Shown here one piece after another: positions 13,333 through 25,756 of a stretch of DNA of 64,000 nucleotides (within the stretch, counting starts at the first letter, position 1; each line of letters starts with the position of its first letter). This DNA comes from Allolobophora icterica. Lineage: Eukaryota > Annelida > Clitellata > Crassiclitellata > Lumbricidae. The notes beneath the pieces were generated by a model, which searched no databases, was not told the DNA's origin, and saw only the letters and a program-made list of their open reading frames with translations. A program made the translations under genes and the position numbers. The stretch spans positions 28,743,028 to 28,807,027 of the forward strand of contig OY744608.1 of the NCBI GenBank assembly GCA_963556255.1. Direction: 5' to 3'.

Positions 13333-13554
13333 ATGACATGTGTTCCATTTATCCTAGCCTGCAGCGCTAGTGTGGAACAATCTTTAAGCCGACTCAAACT
13401 CATAAAATCAAACTTATGTTCTACAATGAGTGACGAGAGATTGTCTGGTTTAGCTTTGATTACGATCAAAAGACAGTTCGCTAGTGAAGTGGATTATAAC
13501 GAAGTAATCGAGAACTTTGCTAAATTGAAGTCTAGACTAAAAAGGCTGTTGTAA
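13333..13554 (+). pseudogene. hAT transposase C-terminal dimerisation fragment
   Basis: The frame holds the hAT C-terminal dimerisation signature: Ala-Ser-Val-Glu-Gln-Ser-Leu-Ser-Arg-Leu-Lys-Leu-Ile-Lys, then Ser-Thr-Met-Ser-x-Glu-Arg-Leu-Ser-Gly-Leu-Ala, and ends at a stop at 13552-13554. In the family this domain mediates transposase oligomerisation. The catalytic part upstream is unrecognisable or missing. It is the internal coding remnant of the element at 12017-13777. Confidence 0.8.
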
Positions 13555-13799
13555 TTGCTTTGTGCTTGTACTGTTATGTTATAGTATACTATACTATTAC
13601 ACATTTACTACACATATTGATTTTGTCACCTTTTGGGTGGGTCAGTGTTTCTATATAAAATACAAAAATTAATACATATAACCATAATGAAGTAATTAAT
13701 TGAAATTATATATTTTGGTAATTGGGGCCTTTTTATGTGCTCGCTCCCCCTAGTGTTAAAACCTGGCTACGCCACTGCTTTAAACGGCCCTGCTGCCAA

Positions 13800-15082
13800 A
13801 ACCTTGCCCGTGCGTGGATCAGCCATGCAATGCTGAGAACGCTCGAGAACTCAACACTGCTGTCCTGCATGGTATATAGTATACGAGGCACAACAAGCTT
13901 AGTCGAAGCTTCCATGCACTAATCCAGTGCGATGCTTGTTGATATTTGAGTGGTGCACAAGCAGGGAACAGAGATTGTTGCACGGCTGATTTATATATGC
14001 CTAAATGTTTACCGTGTCGGGAAATCTTTGCTTGTTATGAAGCCAGAGCAATGAGTGCAGTATGGAAGTGATATGCTGATATACTTAGTTTTTGTTATGG
14101 CTCTTGTTGTGCATAATTCTGAACCATTTGTAGTTTGTGTACATCTGTCTCATTGAGACCAAAAAGAAGTGAGTTGCAGTAGTCGAGTCGGTTGGAAACC
14201 ATGGCATCAGCAAGTGAAACTAAAACAATTTCAGGTATATATGAGATATGATTCTGCGAATATCCCTTTAAATATGTGATAGCGAAATAATTTGCCTATG
14301 ACTTGAACATGGTCAGAAACAGATGGAGTCAAAAATTATTATCCTATATATAGAGACCTAAACCACGTGCATTTTAAGTACGATCAACAAGCAGTTGACC
14401 TGCAGTTTGATTTGTGCAGCTGTTGACGTGTGCCATGGCACCTGCGTCTCTGGCAAACTCAGCCATAATGAGTACACTGACCGCACACTGTCGGTGGGAA
14501 GATGCAACGGCGAGGAACAGGATCTGCCACCAGCCCTCCTATATATACCGAGGCTATAGGATAGTGACGTCGCTAACAATAGTCTTCATACCCATGGCTG
14601 TCCCATGCATGCTCAAAGGACTGCTCTTCTTCTTCTGACTTACCTGTGCCAACTTCCAAGGAGAAGAGATTTGGTCTTATAGGACTAAGAAGTTGATTAT
14701 ATATCTATAGAGTCTATATATGCATAGTCTGATAGCCATCCAGCCGTGCATCCTTCTAAAGGCCATGGCACCATGGTTCTTTTCACTGAGTCGACTGCTT
14801 TGTGTTGTGGTTTTCTGCCATGACCGTATCGGTTTCTTAAGCAGTTGTGTATACATTTGCATGATAACCTTAATTGTTCGGAGTTAATTCCAAGAATCGT
14901 TTCCAATATATGTATAGGCCGTATACACTCTTTCCAATGCAATTCTCGAAACAGTCTTCTCTTATGCTGAAGCCTTGTTGTCTTTCTGCTATGGTGTATA
15001 TATATGTACTTTAGACCATGCATGCACTGCATGACTGCAGTTTGACCTGCAGTTTGATTTGTGCAGCTGTTGACGTGTGGCG
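13800..15082 (-). mobile_element. LINE fragments, antisense, with 38-bp direct repeat
   Basis: Minus-strand frames around 14090-14200 contain an Asp-Tyr-Cys-Asn-Ser-Leu-Leu-Phe-Gly-Leu block and a Leu-Gln-x-Val-Gln-Asn block, both typical of the region after LINE reverse transcriptase. A copy of the dispersed repeat lies at about 14449-14560. An identical 38-bp direct repeat occurs at 14395-14432 and 15042-15079. No open gene. Confidence 0.5.
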
Positions 15083-15376
15083 TCAGTATAGCAGAGTGCG
15101 GGGGTGCGGGCCGCACCAGGTGACACCTTCATTTGACACCAAAATGATAAAATGACTGTCATTTCTTGCAGAGTTTCAGCAGAAATTTATTATTTTTAAA
15201 TTAACAATTATAGATAACAACAAAAACATATTTCGTAAGCCTGCAGCTTACATGTACTGGGGTGACACCATAACGTATGCCGCACTGGATGACACCAACC
15301 TTACTGACGTCACTGAGTCAGCCATCTACGTTTCAATGTGCTCAATTGCTCATGTATACATCGCCTTATATATATT

Positions 15377-15520
15377 CAGGGGCGTATATATACTCCATAG
15401 AAACCTTGGAGCAAATGCTCCATCAAAAAAATAGGGGGATCTGTCTGTGTATATGCCATCATTTTCGGGGGAAGGAAGGGGAGGGGAAGTTGCTCCAATG
15501 ACTTTTTCTTATATGGCGGG
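15377..15520. mobile_element. hAT-like MITE (copy 2), truncated
   Basis: Begins with CAGGGGCGTATA and follows copy 1 (6280-6454) through the CAAATGCTCCAT and AAGTTGCTCCAATGACTT stretches, but lacks the right terminal repeat. Confidence 0.65.
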
Positions 15521-17311
15521 ATTATTAGGCGTAGCGACTGCCCTCCGTACCTTCCAACCGGAGGGGGCCCCTTCCTGGAAGGGGGCCCCTAAAAGTGGCA
15601 AAAAATAACCGTGAACGGCGTGAAGTCATTATGAAACTGTTTTGATACATCACATAATGTTATCTCAATCGAACACAAGATTTCCCGATCTCTGGATTAT
15701 GACGCATTGATTAACCAATTTGCAGAAAACAAGGCTCGAAAGAAGCACTTTGGGTAAATACGTAAATGGAATACATGTACACTGTATACGGCGTAGGCCT
15801 ATGTATACATAATATGAACCCTGTATATTGTATATTATACCTCATTCCAGTTTCCGCATTGTAAGGGACCCCCGACGTATGTTCGGAGGGGGCCACGTTC
15901 TTTGTTGCTACGGCTCTGTGGCGATAGATGACGGGCCATGACGGCGCAATGGAAGTTCTTAAATTACTAAATGGATTCAATTTAATGTACATCTCCGTCT
16001 TGCAATGCAGTAGTATACTTCTTTCTCAAATGACTTTAATAAAATGCGTGCACTTATAGTCTCTAAATACAACGTATACTCAGACCTATCGACAAACTAT
16101 AGATCTTCTGCATGAATTCTTGCGACATTACAGCAGACTTTAGTTCTTACAGTTCACGAAGGACTCAATCACTGAATATAATTAGGTCGTCAAATTTTTT
16201 TAATGGCTTCTCCTTAACAAGCGCTTGACCATACATATATATTATACACGCGCACTCATGAACTTGATCATATATAGATGTCGGATTCGGTGTATGACAT
16301 ATAGGCCTATACTGTAGTGAATATTGAATTGTACTGATCTATACACTATAATGACCTGTAGCTGTAGCTATGGTGCCAGAAATCTTCCATACGGTTGATA
16401 GTTAATAGGCCGAGCTTCATACAGTCTTGCACTGTGGAGCATGCATGTGCTCTTAAATTGATCCACTCTCTTTTCCGACGCTTTTTTGAGTGTGTCTAAT
16501 TTTCTCTGAATATAGACCGACTAATGTGTGAATATGTCGAGTTTCAACCCCCAATCGTTCCTAATTCACTCCTTTTATAGTCGCACGCAGTGAGTGCCCC
16601 TTTGGCTGACTGCTTCAGCACAAGAGTGCATGGGACACAATACACCTATATGTGGGGTATGACCACCGCCTGAGTTCTTTGGCATCCAAATGCCTCGTCA
16701 ACTGCAGTAAGGCATTATGCTTTCACTGCCTTCCTGCCTCCCCCACCTCCTTGTCCTCCTCCTCCCCGAAAATTGGCTTCGCTGAATCCTCAATTGCCCC
16801 TCAGCACCGTCGCCCATCAACCCCAGTCACGTCAGAGACCAATTATAGTTAGTGCACAATGTCACATGTTGTCATATATGTAGGACGTATTCTGTGATCA
16901 AAATTCCCAACTATTACATTTATTTAAATTTTAAATAATTAATTTCATGCAGAAACGTGACAATTAAACCTCTGGATCATGATTTTATTAACTCGATCCA
17001 ACATCCTATATATATAGTATAATTGTGTTTATTTTCTGGCTTGCAGGACATTCGAGAGGTGTACATATATGTGGCTGCAGTGTGTATACAGCCTATTACA
17101 TTTTTGCAGAGGTATATAAGACAATATAATTCATACAGTGTGTATAATATATCCGCGTCATATTGTCTTCATACACCATTCAGATTATAAACGTAACCAA
17201 TTTCTTTTTTAAGTGATTTAAACCACAACACAATAGAATTAACGTATGCATGCTTTGCCTGCAAGAAACTTTAAAAACAGCACCAGACAAATGCACGAAC
17301 ACACACGCACA
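15521..17311. other. Intergenic, no gene
   Basis: Contains G/C-rich patches near 15540-15600 and 15865-15895 that look like the two ends of one decayed transposon, but a terminal repeat pair could not be confirmed. No coding region recognised. Confidence 0.4.
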
Positions 17312-17312
17312 C

Positions 17313-17401
<89 letters not shown>

Positions 17402-17416
17402 AACACACACACAAAC
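17312..17416. repeat. (CA)n microsatellite
   Basis: About 100 bp of CA dinucleotide repeat with AAAC variants at the right end. Confidence 0.95.
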
Positions 17417-17790
17417 CCCCGGGCTTTCCACTCAAAACTGAAGTCTCACCTTTTCAAATATACTCGTATACCCTGACTCATCTGATCCTCCGCCTTCCAA
17501 TTATTCTCGCCGTAAACGACACCCGCCTTGACAGCTGCTCTGCCTCTCCTGATCTGGTACCATGGAAATCGGACTTGGACTTCTCTTGGACTACTCTCTG
17601 GAAACTCCCTCTGATTTGGTTTGGCCTTCTGTAAACCGGACTCGGACCTCTTTTGGACTATAGGCCTATGTATACTCTCTGGAAACCCCCTCTGATCTGA
17701 CGTAGCGCTCGTGAATAGGCTGGTGTCCCACGCTTAGCCTTCAAGTGGCGCTTTAGAAGTTTGGAGATTACGATTACGATTACATATTAT
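17417..17790 (+). mobile_element. LINE 3' end fragment
   Basis: Holds the LINE 3' hallmark GTGGCGCTTTAGAAG followed by a GATTAC-type tail (about 17765-17785). A short upstream stretch matches the post-RT coding end (Lys-Leu-Lys-Ser-His-Leu-Phe). Decayed. Confidence 0.55.
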
Positions 17791-18225
17791 ATATGCACTT
17801 GTCAAAACATGCGTCATAGATTTACGTATTCCACAATGGAATGTATGCAGTATACGCACACGAGGAGTCGAACCAATTTCATGTTGTCGCATCTTCAATT
17901 TCTGACGACATGCTTTTCCACACTATAGTATATACATTTGTGTAATATATTTCAACCTTGGTCGTTATTTTCATTTAACTACCATATATTTTTTCCCACT
18001 CACAGGATGTCATTTCAATGTTAGCCATATCCCCGTCCCCATGCATGCAAATGGACTGTCTGCATGGAGGAGGCAAGGATAATATAGTTTATTTGGGAGC
18101 ATACATGTGCACGTGTTGGCTCCCTTGTCTCCAATGTATACACTGCAGCTGCTGAGTGATTTTAAGACGTGAGAGGTTAAGATGGGTTGTATATAACCTG
18201 ACAAATGACACAGGTGAGCATTCTT

Positions 18226-18231
18226 ACCTCC
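18226..18231 (-). promoter_or_regulatory. Splice donor of the homeobox-type exon
   Basis: On the minus strand the exon end GGAG is followed by GTAAGA, a near-perfect eukaryotic 5' splice site. It sets the exon boundary at 18228. Confidence 0.75.
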
Positions 18232-19074
18232 CAGGTGAGACAGGTATCCATGTCGGTGCGTCTGATGTTGGTGGGTGTGTCTGTCGTGACCGGTGATGGA
18301 AGCATTGCTGGATGCAGCGGCTGCGGCCACTGCTGCCTGGACAGCAGCCTCAGCAGCCGCTGCCTGCAGCTCCGAGGTCCTTCCAGGGCCTCCTAATCCA
18401 CATCCGCGTCCGTTCTCCAGCGTTCGTTTGGACGGCATAAATCCGATAGATTCTGGAGCCGTGCTGGTGCGCCACGGGACTCCTCCGCAGTCGTACAGTG
18501 AGGTCATTCCGAGGAGCCCCGCACCGGCCGCGGGGTCCTGGTTGATCGGTGGTAGGACAGCCGAGGAGTGGCACTGACTGACGCCAGCCGACGAACAGGA
18601 AGCGGAGACGATGGACGAAGAGGAGACGACGGGTGAGGTGAAGTTCTGGTAGTTGCAGTAAACACCCGAAGAACGATCATCTGCGAACAGCTGGTGATGA
18701 GGATTGTGATGCTGATTATGATGCGATGGTTGTTGCTGATGTTGATGATGGTGGTGCGACAAGAATGGTTGGACTCCAGGATGATGAAGTCCGAGCAGTT
18801 CCTGGATGGCGAACGATGGGCTGCGCTGTAGGCAGGCGGCGGCGGCAGCGGCGGCCGACCCAAGGCCCGCCGTACCTGCCACCTGGACGGCGGCCGCGTG
18901 GACAGCGGCGGCCGCTGCAGCAGACCCGGAGGGGACACCTGCCGAAGAGGTCATGTAGCAGCGGTGAGCATGGGGATGTGGCGGAGCGATACCGTAGTTG
19001 CCAAAGGACGTCTGTAGGGATGAACTCAGTGAACCCGGGTAGCCACGACATCCTTGCACGACGGAATTCATCAT
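18228..19074 (-). CDS. First coding exon, probable Vsx/Chx10-like homeobox gene
   Basis: A 282-residue open exon starting at ATG 19074 (a second Met follows directly). It ends at a strong splice donor, GGAG then GTAAGA, with the GT at 18226-18227. Composition is that of a developmental transcription factor N-terminus: Ala runs, a His/Gln-rich stretch, Ser-rich linkers. The key motif, about residues 86-95, is Ser-Phe-Ala-Ile-Gln-Glu-Leu-Leu-Gly-Leu, an eh1/octapeptide-like Groucho-binding motif of the type that precedes the homeodomain in Vsx/Chx10 proteins. The homeodomain itself is not in this window; the next exon should lie at lower coordinates, and none was found in 1-18 kb. Other eh1-bearing homeobox families remain possible. 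Open reading beyond the donor (18010-18227) is read-through into the intron. Confidence 0.55.
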
Positions 19075-21309
19075 CGAAGTGATTAGTTGATTAGCAACTA
19101 ATTAGCAGTCGTCAGGGTAAGTCACTAGAATCCGACACAGGCACAAAGACGAAGACGACCGTTCTCAACTAAATTGGTCTCTTAATCATCTGAAGTCTAA
19201 ATAAATATCGTGGTCTATCTTTCGACGGAAGTTAGCCAGAACTGATTCGAGGGACAGATCACTTCACGACAGATTGAAGGATAACTTAAATAGCGAGACG
19301 CAATTTTTGTCACAGTCTTTCCTATTAGTTAGCAACTTTCTTCGCTAAATTTAGTGTTTACTTATGATTAATCAGATCCGATTAATTGGATGTTTTACAG
19401 TTTCAAAGTCAAGTGAAAGCGGCAGAACTCCGTTGAAATATCAAGCCCTTGATATAGCGCCAATGTTGTCTGCTGATACGTATTGTTATAACGAAGAAGA
19501 GACGAAAAGATCGTCAATTCACTTGTCACACAAACGCAACGACATCGAAACCAATGAACAAATGAAACGCCTGCTTACCCGTCCATCAGTTTATAAGCAT
19601 CTGAAGTGCAGCATCTTCATCTATACTGATCGGTCCTTTCCGACTAATTTGCAGCTTCTGCAGTCGTTCTTCCTGCTCAGCCATTCCTTCAGCCTCTCCT
19701 GCAGCAGACGTCGTTAGTCTTTGGCGCCTCTGCTAAATGGACCAGCAACAGGTGGCTGTCGGTGTCTGACTGTCCGCGTGTGATGTTCATTCGACCGTGA
19801 TCATTCGCTACGCACCAACGGACACGACTCTGACCGATCATCGACTAACGAATTGCTGGTGTCGATTAATCGTTGGAGCTGCAGTTCATCTGTCTGTGCG
19901 TCGAGGCATCCGTCTTTGGTTGGCGCTGGAGGTCGACTGCTGCTGCTCTGAGGGCGATTGTCTGCGACGGATTCTGCTACTGCATCGCCAGCAGCAGTAG
20001 CAATAGCATCAGCGGTAGCAATAGCAGCGCTGTCTCGTTCCAGCGCTGTGGCGTATCGTCGTCGTCGGCGCTCTACTGCTGGCTTCCTCTTTCCGATTCA
20101 CTTGTCCTCCTTCTCCGTCTAATAACTGCGCTGATGGACATCGGAGTCAGCGTCGTCGATCGCCTGAGGGGCCAGAGTCATCGCCGCAGCCGCCAACGCC
20201 GCCCGCCCTTATGCCTCGGCCGTCATTTGCAGCCCCAGCCGACGATGGGCAGCGGTAGGGCGAGGTATAGAGGCGACGAAGAGGGTGTGTGCACTGCAGG
20301 AGGAAGGACGACGACGAGGACGAAGAGGAAAAGGAGGAGGACAAAGAACAGGACGAAGAGGACAAGGAGGAGGACAGAGAGGACAAAGAGAAGGACGAAG
20401 ATGACAAGGAAGTGGAGGAGGAGGACAAGGAGATTGATGACGAGGAACGGCGAAAGAAGAAAGGATGGTTCAGTCGCCAGCCAGACACGAGCCCTCCAGT
20501 CAAATTCGACGCTTCTTCTTCCTCCTCCTTCGTTCCCTGCTGCTGGTTATCTCAGCTAAGGCGTCTTTCCTTCGCTAACTGCCCAACTGGCTTCTGCAGG
20601 GCTCTGCAGTGTCCATCGATCGCCAGCCGAAACCCTTCGTTAATCTCCGTCAGCCTTCGATAGTTTTCGTCTGTTACTCCTCTCCTTTGATGTATCTTTA
20701 AAGCACCTGCAGGCAGCCTCGTTTTCGTGCAGCGTAAAAATGCGCTTTATAAATCCGCTTCAAATTGCACCGGATGCGTGTTGCACCATCCGATTCATCT
20801 GCCTGGTGCCAGCAGCTGCAAGGTGTGGTGGGAAGCGTTGTCGGGGCAGCTCCGGTCGGATTAGCGGCGGCGGCGGCAGCGGCCGAAGGGCAGGCAGAGA
20901 GGGAGGACGGAAGGCAGAGAGGGCCGCGTAGAGCCGGAGAAGCTGGCTCGACCGATGATTGGTGTGTGGCGATGGCCGTCTGCAGCCCAACAAATTAGCC
21001 ACTTACTACGATTGGTCGGTTAAACCTGTCATCGTCAGAATAGGACACACACTGTCAGCGTATATCAGCAGACGACATGAAGAAGAAGAAGAAGAAGATC
21101 GTGTTCGCCTACAAGAAACGCCTCCATCGCCTTAGACTAAACACTGTCTCTTAAGTTCAACCCTACTCTGCTATAGGCCTATGGGCTATACTAGTACTGG
21201 CAGATGCATTATGAAATAGTTATCATTATAGACGTATCCTGCGTGATTCGTTACATATGCGCACATGAAAGTCCATATTTCGCTTGTCTCGCATCAGTTG
21301 ATATACATT
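19075..21309. other. Upstream region of the homeobox-type exon
   Basis: Probable 5' UTR and promoter side of the minus-strand exon. It has a higher GC content than its surroundings, and a GA-rich stretch (20300-20460) that reads as Glu/Asp/Lys-rich on the plus strand and Ser-rich on the minus strand. No credible second gene was found. A short GAA repeat lies at 21078-21098. Confidence 0.4.
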
Positions 21310-21962
21310 CATTCATTCATTCGTTCATTTTGAAAATTTAATATAGCCCCCTTATGGTACCTATAGTCAGAATCGCTCCAAGCCCAACCACGGCAGTATA
21401 AACTGGACTTCAGTAACTTGTAAAACATCAGCGAACTATTCTTAGGCAACAGGCTTATCTGCAATGCCAATGGGAGATGATTCCAGATGGAGGGGCCGAC
21501 CACAGAGAAAAGCGTGACGCTGCCTATTGGCCCTATAGTTGTGGCCCTAGTTGTGGCATGAGGAACCAAGAGCTCACCCGCAGAAGAAGAGCGAAGGGCT
21601 CGGCGGCCAGCCACATGAGAGACAGGACGGCAGAGCTCACGTAAATAAACCGGAGCATCATCCCCTATCCAGCGCCTTTTCAGCACTTCACGAAAGCCTG
21701 GCATGCACACACGGCTATCTGACTGATTATAAAACAAATGCGTTTTGAGACAGTTTGAGAATGTCTGCTGCACAGAGTCGAGTGCAACAGAAAGTAAGTG
21801 CAATGGAAGATTTTTCCAAGAAGATAGTCCAATACGCGAGAAGGCACGACGACCTTGAATTGAAATGCGGAAGCGCGGCATCTGCCTATCTCCACGGTTA
21901 GCAGAGCGCAACGATCGCTGACCATGCAGGTTGACTTGAAACTGGAACACAGAGCTACCGAT
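21310..21962 (-). mobile_element. CR1/L2-type LINE, antisense (part 1)
   Basis: The long minus-strand frame carries post-RT LINE blocks: Pro-Val-Tyr-Leu-Arg-Glu-Leu, Arg-x-Leu-Arg-Ser, and Ser-Val-Val-Gly-Pro-Ser-Ile-Trp-Asn-His-Leu-Pro. The last block is echoed upstream by a diverged duplicate (Ile-Gly-Leu-Ser-Ser-Trp-Lys-Asn-Leu-Pro), so two overlapping LINE ends may be joined. It continues beyond the hAT insertion at 21963-23462. Confidence 0.65.
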
Positions 21963-23462
21963 CAATGTTCCCTCTAATTTTTTTCCGCCGTGCGCGCATT
22001 GGCCTGCCGCGTGAGCAGCAACATTTTGTGATCTTTAAGGCCTACTAAATATATTGTACGTGCAAGTTTGTACATCTGTTCAAGTTCTCTGCCCATGGGC
22101 AGGCTCTAACTTCGAATGGCTAAATGCAACTTGAGAAGTTTAGGGAGATGGTTTCTCGTTGCCTTTCCATCGGTGTTTTTACTGAGACACCATCTCCTGC
22201 GTTGATGTCCTCCATCGTCCTTCTTTCAGACTACTTATCTCGCGAGACTAGATTATACCGGCGAGTACTCGGTCGTCCACTGCGCTCTTTGTTCCTAGTG
22301 GGGTTACCTCGTGAAGGTGGCGTGGGCGTGGTGGGCATTTGGGGTAGCAAAGGCGTTTAGAAAGTATTGTTCCTCCATTTTCACCATATGACTTACATTA
22401 AAAGCCAAGAAAATCGCATCATATAAAACGAAAAAGGTTTAAGTCAAGTTGAAGTAAGTAAGTAGCATTTATGTGAATGTGACAACATTGTAATAGAATT
22501 GTATATAATTATTACGGAATTAGGCCTACATATATCCTGTAGACACATTTCAAATTGATGATTACATGAACAAATGTACGGTAATTGACAAGCACAACTT
22601 CTTCAAGTTGTGTGCCGTCATGCCCGGTCACACTGCATGCTAGATGAATCGGCAAATATCTTGAAAATTCCTACCTTACAGTTTTCGATTGCAATGGATT
22701 TAAAGTCACGATACTGCTTGCAAGCCTGCTTCTCGTATTCGTCGCCAGTTTTGCCAAGTAGTTTACAGTATTTCACTGCTAATCTAGCAATCTCGGTTTG
22801 CCCAAAATCGTAACTTTCTGTGTCTGCCAACTACAGTTCACTTCCATTTGAGTATTTCATCTTCTGGAAATCTGCGGTCATACGTAGTGTGTACAGGTCA
22901 CATGGCTTTGTAGAGAGAGACTGAGACAGACTGCTACAGAGACAGAGTGAGATAAACCAGAGAGAGCGAATGAGACAGCGAAAGAGAGACGAACACCTTC
23001 GGTCATGGGTCAGAGATGAGTGATCTGCCGTTAAAGGGTTGCAGCTGTTGTAAGCTTCCGAATCATGCCTGGCTGCATATTGGTGTGTACAACTGAGTGT
23101 CGCTTCTTCTTTGGGTCCACTACTCTGACACATCGGATGGCTTAGACAGACCCCACACATACGAATACATCTGTGGCCATCTGTATCAATTAGGCCTAGG
23201 TCCTTTCATGAAGCGTCCGTCCTATACAGGCTATAGTGCAGAGAGGCCGAGATCTACGCGGGGAGACATTTCTTAACACAAGCCTTGTTTGACATTTTGA
23301 ACATCGTAGGCTAAATATGTCATCAGCTGGAAAAATGGGCAAAATTTTACATAGAAAAAAAAATTAGAGCTCACGAATTTGTGCGCTAGGAGAAAATGTT
23401 GTGCGCGCTAGTTTGAAAAGCCGTGCGCGCGCGCGCACGCGCGCAGCTTAGAGGGAACATTG
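21963..23462 (-). mobile_element. hAT-type element splitting a LINE
   Basis: The ends read CAATGTTCCCTCTA and the complementary TAGAGGGAACATTG. The flanking 8-mers CTACCGAT (21955-21962) and CTCCCGAT (23463-23470) match at 7 of 8. A minus-strand fragment at 22618-22830 is the only coding trace, and it is too short for a firm assignment. The same LINE resumes on the other side. Confidence 0.8.
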
Positions 23463-24020
23463 CTCCCGATGTGTGCCGGAGCAGAGCCAGCGACTGAGGC
23501 AAGTGTCAGTAAGATCTTAAAGGAAATCCGCTCGGCAACAGGAAGATACATATGCATGCAAGTGCATCAGATGGGCGGCAAGTGGAATATAGTTGAACGT
23601 CATCAGCGTATCGGTGAATCCGCGCTTTTTGCGGAGAAGTGACAAGTTGTGTCAGATCGGCCGCAAATAGAGGATGTAAAGAAGTGGCCCGAGTACTGCA
23701 GAGCCTTGCGCGACACCGAATGGCACTGGTATATGCAAGCCGTGCAGTAAATGTCGTTTTTGACCATGCATGATTGTCCGTCCATGCATTCAGGAAGAAG
23801 CACAGCCACTGTCCGCTGAGTTCAAAAGAGGTTATAACTTACAAGGCACTTAATCAGAATTTCATGATCAACCGTGTCAAACGCTGCGCCTACATCCAGG
23901 AAAGCAAGCAGCGTGACACGACCAGAATTGAAATATATGTCCGAGATGAGTCTCATGTTGATTTGAAACCAATAATCTATAATGTCTTGAAGTCAACAGA
24001 CCTCAGCGCATCGAAAATTT
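23463..24020 (-). mobile_element. CR1/L2-type LINE, antisense (part 2)
   Basis: The minus strand contains a reverse transcriptase block, Leu-Leu-Ala-Phe-Leu-Asp-Val-x-Ala-Ala-Phe-Asp-Thr-Val-Asp-His, at about 23850-23920. It also has frameshifted remains of the Gly-x-x-Gln-Gly-Ser-Val-Leu-Gly-Pro-Leu region near 23650-23720. It is continuous with 21310-21962 once the hAT is discounted. Confidence 0.65.
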
Positions 24021-24055
24021 TCTGGCTCGCGTGGTGCTGCGTGCACACACGCATC

Positions 24056-24255
24056 NNNNNNNNNNNNNNNNNNNNNNNNNNNNNNNNNNNNNNNNNNNNN
24101 NNNNNNNNNNNNNNNNNNNNNNNNNNNNNNNNNNNNNNNNNNNNNNNNNNNNNNNNNNNNNNNNNNNNNNNNNNNNNNNNNNNNNNNNNNNNNNNNNNNN
24201 NNNNNNNNNNNNNNNNNNNNNNNNNNNNNNNNNNNNNNNNNNNNNNNNNNNNNNN
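24056..24255. other. Assembly gap (200 N)
   Basis: Exactly 200 undetermined bases, probably a placeholder next to the TCTG repeat that follows. Confidence 0.99.
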
Positions 24256-24420
24256 TCTGTCTCTATGTCTCTCTGTCTGTCTGTCTGTCTCTCTGTCTGT
24301 CTGTCTGTCTGTCTCTCTCTCCCTCTTCCTCCCTCCCTATTTCTATATGTCTCTGTCATTCTGTCTCTCAGTACTTCTATCTGTCTCTGTCGCTCTGTCT
24401 CTCAGTCCCTTTCTTTCAGT
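24256..24420. repeat. (TCTG/TCTC)n microsatellite
   Basis: Imperfect tetranucleotide repeat abutting the gap; likely the reason for the gap. Confidence 0.9.
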
Positions 24421-25193
24421 CTGCAGAAGACGATGTTCATGTGTCAGGCTGCTTTCCTCACTGCAGCTGAATGGACAAAAGACGACGTCTTTATTATTAA
24501 TACCATCGTCCTATGCATCAGTGCTTTAGATGTAGGCCTACACTGATGTCTTCATATGGCCTATATATTCATATTTTCATATAAATAGACAGACAGCGAG
24601 AGACAGACAGACAGACAGGCAGACAGACAGACGGACGGACGGACATAAGACGGAGATGAATGAATGAGTAAAACGGATAAAGGAATATACGCGGAAAGGC
24701 AACCGCATGGGAAAGAGCAAAATAAGAAGCCTATATATAAGTGGGGATCTGTAGAAGAACCGTTTGACCTTTGACCGAGAAGTGTATACAGTTCCATTTA
24801 TAATGCATGACTAGCGAATGAACAGAATACGGCGGCCCTTGTGTATATATACCCCTCGTCGTGTTATACTTAAACCCTTATAAACCCCCTTCTTATAAGC
24901 CAACTCTGTAGACGTAGAGACTCCTTCATGCCATAGTCTATCAGCCTTCGACGGTGCTGCTTCCAATTCGTGTCAGATGACAGCAGATGAAGCTTCAGCT
25001 CAGGCAGCTTAACAACGTCTGCTAATTATCTATGAATGCCACGTATACTGCAGTCGTACCGTCATTGTCCTGTAACATGAGAAGTGACGAAACTATAGGT
25101 GCCCAAGATAAGGAGCTATATAGGTGGATAAATACATTATATATATACATATATATGCACATATATATACTGAAGTCAATGCACGATAGGCCT
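24421..25193. other. Intergenic, no gene
   Basis: Contains a short GACA/GACG repeat (about 24586-24645). No coding region recognised. Confidence 0.5.
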
Positions 25194-25756
25194 ATGGATG
25201 GATGGATGGATGGATGGATGGATGGATGGATGGATGGATGGATGGATGGATGGATGGATGGATGGATGGATGGATGGATGGATGGATGGATGGATGGATG
25301 GATGGATGGATGGATGGATGGATGGATGGATGGATGGATGGATGGATGGATGGATGGATGGATGGATGGATGGATGGATGGATGGATGGATGGATGGATG
25401 GATGGATGGATGGATGGATGGATGGATGGATGGATGGATGGATGGATGGATGGATGGATGGATGGATGGATGGATGGATGGATGGATTGATGGATGGATG
25501 GATGGATGGATGGATGGATGGATGGATGGATGGATGGATGGACTGAAAGATGGATGGATGAATGGATGGGTTGGTGGGTGGGTAGTGGGTGGTTGGGTAT
25601 GGGTGGGTGGGTATTGGGTGGGTGGGTGGGTATTGGATGGATGGATGGATGGATGGATGGATGGATGGATGGATGGATGGGTGGATGGATGGATGGATGG
25701 ATGGATGGATGGATGGATGGATGGATGGATGGATGGATGGATGGATGGATGGATAT
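25194..25756. repeat. (GGAT)n microsatellite
   Basis: About 560 bp of GGAT repeats with a GGGT-rich variant block at 25567-25632. Confidence 0.97.

Larger units (their letters stand above)
12017..13777 (+). mobile_element. hAT element with perfect 8-bp TSD
   Basis: The ends read CAGAGGCGTATACC at the left and the complement of CAGTGGCGTAGCCAGG at the right. The perfect 8-bp duplication CTTTAAAC lies at 12009-12016 and 13778-13785. A hAT C-terminal dimerisation fragment is encoded at 13333-13554. The middle is filled by an ATT microsatellite (12694-12762) and an antisense LINE fragment (12785-13170). The element is inactive. Confidence 0.9.
11726..13795. mobile_element. hAT-like element (outer), nested host
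   Basis: The left end CAGGGCCGTTT matches the complement of the right end near 13782-13792. Putative 8-bp duplications CCAAAACT (11718-11725) and CCAAAACC (13796-13803) match at 7 of 8 bases if the right end is 13795. The outer element contains a complete inner hAT (12017-13777). Confidence 0.6.

Noticed and set aside
18010..18227. Continuation of the homeobox-type frame past 18228
   Set aside because: A strong splice donor lies at the boundary and the residues beyond lose the compositional bias of the exon.
19873..20663. Overlapping plus-strand frames rich in Asp/Glu/Lys/Arg upstream of the homeobox-type exon
   Set aside because: They reflect a GA-rich tract; no domain, no splice signal and no consistent frame support a gene.
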